DNA of 11,045 bases, from the NCBI GenBank assembly GCA_027858145.1, contig JAQIDF010000101.1:1-11045 (forward strand), written 5' to 3'. Numbering within the stretch: position 1 is the stretch's first letter; each line of letters starts with the position of its first letter. Source of the stretch: Prolixibacteraceae bacterium. GTDB lineage: Bacteria > Bacteroidota > Bacteroidia > Bacteroidales > Prolixibacteraceae. Below are positions 8,568 to 11,045 of this stretch, one piece after another. The translations under genes were made by a program, and so were the position numbers. Below the pieces are notes generated by a model that was given only the letters and a program-made list of their open reading frames with translations, had not been told where the DNA came from and ran no database searches.

Positions 8568-9953
8568 TTACAAACTATCTTCAATTTCTTCTAATGTTTT
8601 TCCTTTGGTTTCGGGTAGCTTTTTCAATATAAACAGGAAGCCCAAGAGACTAATCACGGCATACAACCAAAAAGTACCACCGGCATTTAATAAATTATTT
8701 AACACAGGGAAGGTGTAGGTGAGCAGAAAACTGGCGATCCAAAGGGCGGTTGTAGCCACAGCCATTGCAGCTCCTCTGATGCGGTTCGGGAATATTTCTG
8801 ACAGAACTACCCATGTAATTGGTGCCAGAGTCATAGCATAGGTGGCAATTCCCAATAATACCAGTATCAAAATTACGATGCCATCCAGCTCCAGCATATA
8901 ACTTCCACCGAGAATAAAATAAATTACAGCCAGCCCGATCGATCCCATAAGCATTAGCTTTCTGCGCCCCAGGCTGTCAACAACGCGCATGGCCACCAGA
9001 GTGAATATCAGGTTGATGGTGCCGGTAATAATGATGTTGAACAACATGTCGCCCACGGAATAACCGGCCGCAACAAATACTTCTTCTGCATAATTAAAAA
9101 CCACGTTGATTCCGCACCATTGTTGAAAAACTGCCAATACAATTCCGATAATCAATACAGGACGTACTTTTTTATGCAGCAAGTCACTCGCAGCAACCTT
9201 CCTGTGCGATGACTTCAGGCTTAGTTCAATATTTTCTATTTCCTTTGCCGCATATTCATTTCCTCCAACGCGTGACAGAATGGCCAGTGCTTTTCCACTA
9301 TTTCCTGATTTTACCAGGAAACGGGGACTTTCGGGAATAAAAAAGGCCAGGAGGAAAAAAGCCGAGGCAGGAAGCGTTTCGGCCCAGAACATCCATCTCC
9401 ATCCCGTTTGACCGTTCCATGAAGCAAGAATATCCATATCGGTGGCATCGGGCGCAATGCTGTCGGCAATGAGGTAATTGGCTACCTGAGCCGCCAGAAT
9501 ACCAATAACAATGGTTAACTGGTTCACCGAAACCAATCGACCCCGAATGTGGGCTGGTGATACTTCGGCTATGTACATTGGAGATACGGCCGAAGCCAGG
9601 CCTATTCCCAGTCCGCCAAGCAAGCGAAACAGTATAAACAAAGTGAAGTTGTTAACTGCTCCTGTACCGATTGCTGAAACAGTAAACAAGGCAGCGGCAA
9701 CGATCAGGAGCAATTTGCGCCCAAAGCGGTCGGCAAAGAATCCTGAACTTAAAGCTCCCAGAAAACAACCGATCAAGGCGCTACTCATGGCCCATCCCTG
9801 AAGGTGGGGCGAAGAAGTTATTTCAAAAAAACGCTCGTAAAAAGGTTTGGCACCTCCAATTACCACCCAGTCGTACCCGAAAAGTAAGCCTCCCATGGCC
9901 GACACCGCAGTAATACCAAGGATAAATTGCTTGTTGAAGTTCGTTTTGTTCAT
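8568..9953 (-). CDS. MFS sugar porter family transporter (XylE/GLUT-like)
   Basis: Inner-membrane permease of 461 residues with 12 predicted helices, expected to import a monosaccharide with protons. Sugar porter hallmarks are all present: GGLLFGYD at 21-28 with D28 at the position of the XylE proton-coupling aspartate, DRFGRK (75-80) in the loop after helix 2, PMYIAEVSPAHIRGR (125-139), PESPRFLV (207-214), QQWCGIN (277-283) in helix 7, DSLGRRK (326-332), and PETKGKTLEEIE (447-458) at the C-terminus. The XylE sugar-binding QQ pair and nearby Asn are kept (Q277, Q278, N283), so a hexose or pentose substrate is plausible, but xylose cannot be claimed. It is the first gene of the operon and faces the AraC-type regulator across 216 nt. 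The ATG at 9953 leaves a normal N-terminal tail before helix 1. Sure of the family, unsure of the sugar. Confidence 0.93.
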   Translation of the reverse strand: MNKTNFNKQFILGITAVSAMGGLLFGYDWVVIGGAKPFYERFFEITSSPHLQGWAMSSALIGCFLGALSSGFFADRFGRKLLLIVAAALFTVSAIGTGAVNNFTLFILFRLLGGLGIGLASAVSPMYIAEVSPAHIRGRLVSVNQLTIVIGILAAQVANYLIADSIAPDATDMDILASWNGQTGWRWMFWAETLPASAFFLLAFFIPESPRFLVKSGNSGKALAILSRVGGNEYAAKEIENIELSLKSSHRKVAASDLLHKKVRPVLIIGIVLAVFQQWCGINVVFNYAEEVFVAAGYSVGDMLFNIIITGTINLIFTLVAMRVVDSLGRRKLMLMGSIGLAVIYFILGGSYMLELDGIVILILVLLGIATYAMTLAPITWVVLSEIFPNRIRGAAMAVATTALWIASFLLTYTFPVLNNLLNAGGTFWLYAVISLLGFLFILKKLPETKGKTLEEIEDSL

Positions 9954-9977
9954 TTCCGGTTTAGATTAGTCATCGAT

Positions 9978-9985
9978 CAAAAATA
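9978..9985 (-). promoter_or_regulatory. Candidate -7 promoter element for the operon
   Basis: On the minus strand this reads TATTTTTG, a perfect match to the Bacteroidota -7 consensus TAnnTTTG. It ends 24 nt before the porter ATG, so transcription would begin about 17-20 nt upstream of the gene. I find no convincing TTTG -33 box at the usual 19-21 bp spacing, which would fit a promoter that needs an activator, but one 8-base match in AT-rich DNA can arise by chance. Confidence 0.4.
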
Positions 9986-10044
9986 CTAGAACAAAAGAAG
10001 AAAAACCATGAATAATCTTCTGATAACATAGACAATATTACCCT

Positions 10045-10058
10045 AAAATACATATTTT
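10045..10058. promoter_or_regulatory. Inverted repeat, possible operator
   Basis: AAAATA-CA-TATTTT is a perfect 6-bp inverted repeat with a 2-bp spacer, about 60 bp upstream of the candidate operon -7 element on the minus strand. The position suits an activator site. AraC-type proteins more often bind direct repeats, and the AT-rich composition makes chance symmetry likely. Confidence 0.25.
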
Positions 10059-10130
10059 GATTAATTTCACACACTAAACAAACAGCAACAATGCTATGAA
10101 AGAGTGTATTTTGTGCAAACCGAATGAAAA

Positions 10131-10159
10131 ATAAACCAAAATAAACATTAACAATAAAC
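10131..10159 (+). repeat. Three ATAAAC copies ahead of the regulator start
   Basis: ATAAAC occurs at 10131-10136, 10141-10146 and 10154-10159. The first two are exactly 10 bp apart, about one helical turn, as expected for tandem half-sites of an AraC-family protein and compatible with autoregulation. The copies lie 11-39 nt before the start codon, so they may instead be the A-rich leader that Bacteroidota use for translation initiation. Confidence 0.3.
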
Positions 10160-10169
10160 TCATTTCAGA

Positions 10170-11045
10170 ATGAAGCGAAAAGATGGATTTCCAGGACAAT
10201 TAAGCTACATCATTCCCCAAAGTATTTTGACCAAACTACAACAAAACCCTTTTTTCAAAGATTTATACATTACTGATATTGGGTACTACCCCCATGCGCT
10301 TCATCATTTTCGTGAAAGGCAGGAAGGAATTGCGCAATCGATACTTATTTATAATATCGATGGTTATGGACATATAAAAATTGCCGATAAGGAGTATTTT
10401 CTTCAGCCTGATCATTTTTTGATCATTCCACAGAATGTTCCACATGCTTATTATGCCGACAAAAAAAATCCCTGGTCGATTTACTGGATACACCTTGGAG
10501 GTGAAAAGTCGAAGTTTATTTCAGCATCCTTTTCGCAACCTACGCTTATTGAAAAAACCCACACATCGCGTATTAATGAACGTCTATCATTATTCGATGA
10601 AATATTTAAATGCCTGGAAAAGGGATTTGGAGTTGAGATTATGGAATATGTAAATCTTTGCCTGCCCCGTTTGCTGGCGACTTTTACACATCTTCAACAA
10701 TACAGAAACATAAATGAATCAATCACCAATGATCCTGTCAGTCTTGCAATTAATTATATGTTGGAAAACCTCAAGAGCAAACTCACACTAAATCAACTTG
10801 CTAAAGAAGTTAAACTATCCGCTTCTTATTTCTCGAGAATCTTTCAAAACAAAACAGGATTTCCACCTATCGAGTATTTTAACCAACTAAAAATTCAACA
10901 CTCGTGCCGGCTGCTCGACAACAGAAATCTCTCTATAGGAGATATAGCCAGAGAAATTGGATTAGAAGATCAATTTTATTATTCAAGACTGTTTAAAAAA
11001 ATAATAAATCAGTCGCCAAGGGAATACCGCAAGGGACGTATTTTG
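10170..11045 (+). CDS. AraC family transcriptional regulator with cupin sensor domain (3' end outside the window)
   Basis: Sugar-responsive transcription factor, likely the regulator of the divergent operon. The ATG at 10170 is the only start after an in-frame TAA at 10155, and 292 codons stay open to the window edge. Family members are about 290-300 residues, so little more than the stop should be missing. Residues about 15-125 form the AraC-type cupin ligand domain: DIGYYPHALHHFRER (36-50), ILIYNIDGYG (58-67), and FLIIPQNVPHAYYAD (83-97). Residues 188-288 carry two helix-turn-helix motifs. LTLNQLAKEVKLSASYFSRI (205-224) is the first. SIGDIAREIGL (255-265) followed by FYYSRLFKKI (269-278) is the second, which ends in the family hallmark SPREYR (282-287). 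There is no receiver or membrane domain, so this is a simple cytoplasmic sensor rather than a hybrid two-component system. Confidence 0.92.
   Translation, partial: MKRKDGFPGQLSYIIPQSILTKLQQNPFFKDLYITDIGYYPHALHHFRERQEGIAQSILIYNIDGYGHIKIADKEYFLQPDHFLIIPQNVPHAYYADKKNPWSIYWIHLGGEKSKFISASFSQPTLIEKTHTSRINERLSLFDEIFKCLEKGFGVEIMEYVNLCLPRLLATFTHLQQYRNINESITNDPVSLAINYMLENLKSKLTLNQLAKEVKLSASYFSRIFQNKTGFPPIEYFNQLKIQHSCRLLDNRNLSIGDIAREIGLEDQFYYSRLFKKIINQSPREYRKGRIL

Larger units (their letters stand above)
9954..10169. promoter_or_regulatory. Divergent intergenic control region between porter and regulator
   Basis: This 216-nt stretch, much richer in A and T than the genes, must hold the promoters of both the operon and the regulator. 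It contains a minus-strand TAnnTTTG match (9978-9985), an inverted repeat (10045-10058), TATTTTG twice on the plus strand (10053-10059 and 10107-10113), and three ATAAAC copies just before the regulator start. I see no open reading frame, tRNA or riboswitch-like structure in it. The assignment as a control region rests on divergent gene order, which is typical for AraC-type regulators next to their targets. Confidence 0.7.

Noticed and set aside
7903..8718. A 271-codon plus-strand open frame.
   Set aside because: It is antisense to the start of the DUF5107 gene and the end of the porter gene. Both sense proteins are well supported, and this translation shows no recognisable domain.
8568..9953. 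Naming the porter xylE as a xylose transporter.
   Set aside because: Sugar-porter motifs do not fix substrate, and no xylose isomerase or xylulokinase gene is present in the window.
10263..10493. A short minus-strand open frame opposite the regulator.
   Set aside because: The plus strand here encodes the conserved cupin domain of the AraC-type protein; the antisense frame has no supporting signal.

Overview
The window looks like a chromosomal carbohydrate-utilisation locus from a member of the Bacteroidota. The basis is A-rich leaders in place of strong Shine-Dalgarno sites, a TAnnTTTG-type promoter element, Bacteroidota-type protein families (DUF5107-TPR protein, GH2 lipoprotein, cupin/AraC regulator) and a REP-like hairpin cluster of a kind I recall from that phylum. 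A free-living member of the Marinilabiliales/Prolixibacteraceae is my guess; the genus cannot be fixed from this sequence alone.

Layout. Four genes lie head to tail on the minus strand, transcribed from right to left: an MFS sugar porter (8568-9953), a 1097-residue cytoplasmic DUF5107-TPR protein (5254-8547), a GH2 glycosidase lipoprotein (2374-5217), and a secreted GH35 beta-galactosidase-like enzyme (from 2252, running off the left edge). The gaps are 20, 36 and 121 nt, which suggests one operon. The 121-nt gap holds three hairpins forming a composite REP-like element. Across a 216-nt AT-rich divergent intergenic region, a cupin-AraC regulator begins at 10170 on the plus strand and runs off the right edge.

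Working model (inference). The GH35 and GH2 enzymes trim a glycan or oligosaccharide outside the inner membrane. The MFS porter imports the released sugar by proton symport. The DUF5107-TPR protein acts on a sugar or glycoside in the cytoplasm, and the AraC-type protein senses a sugar ligand and controls the operon. No SusC/SusD pair, kinase, isomerase or aldolase is visible, so the substrate is unknown. The least understood part is the DUF5107-TPR protein, the best candidate here for undescribed biochemistry. All four minus-strand frames are open without frameshifts, and I see no RNA genes, CRISPR arrays or insertion sequences.
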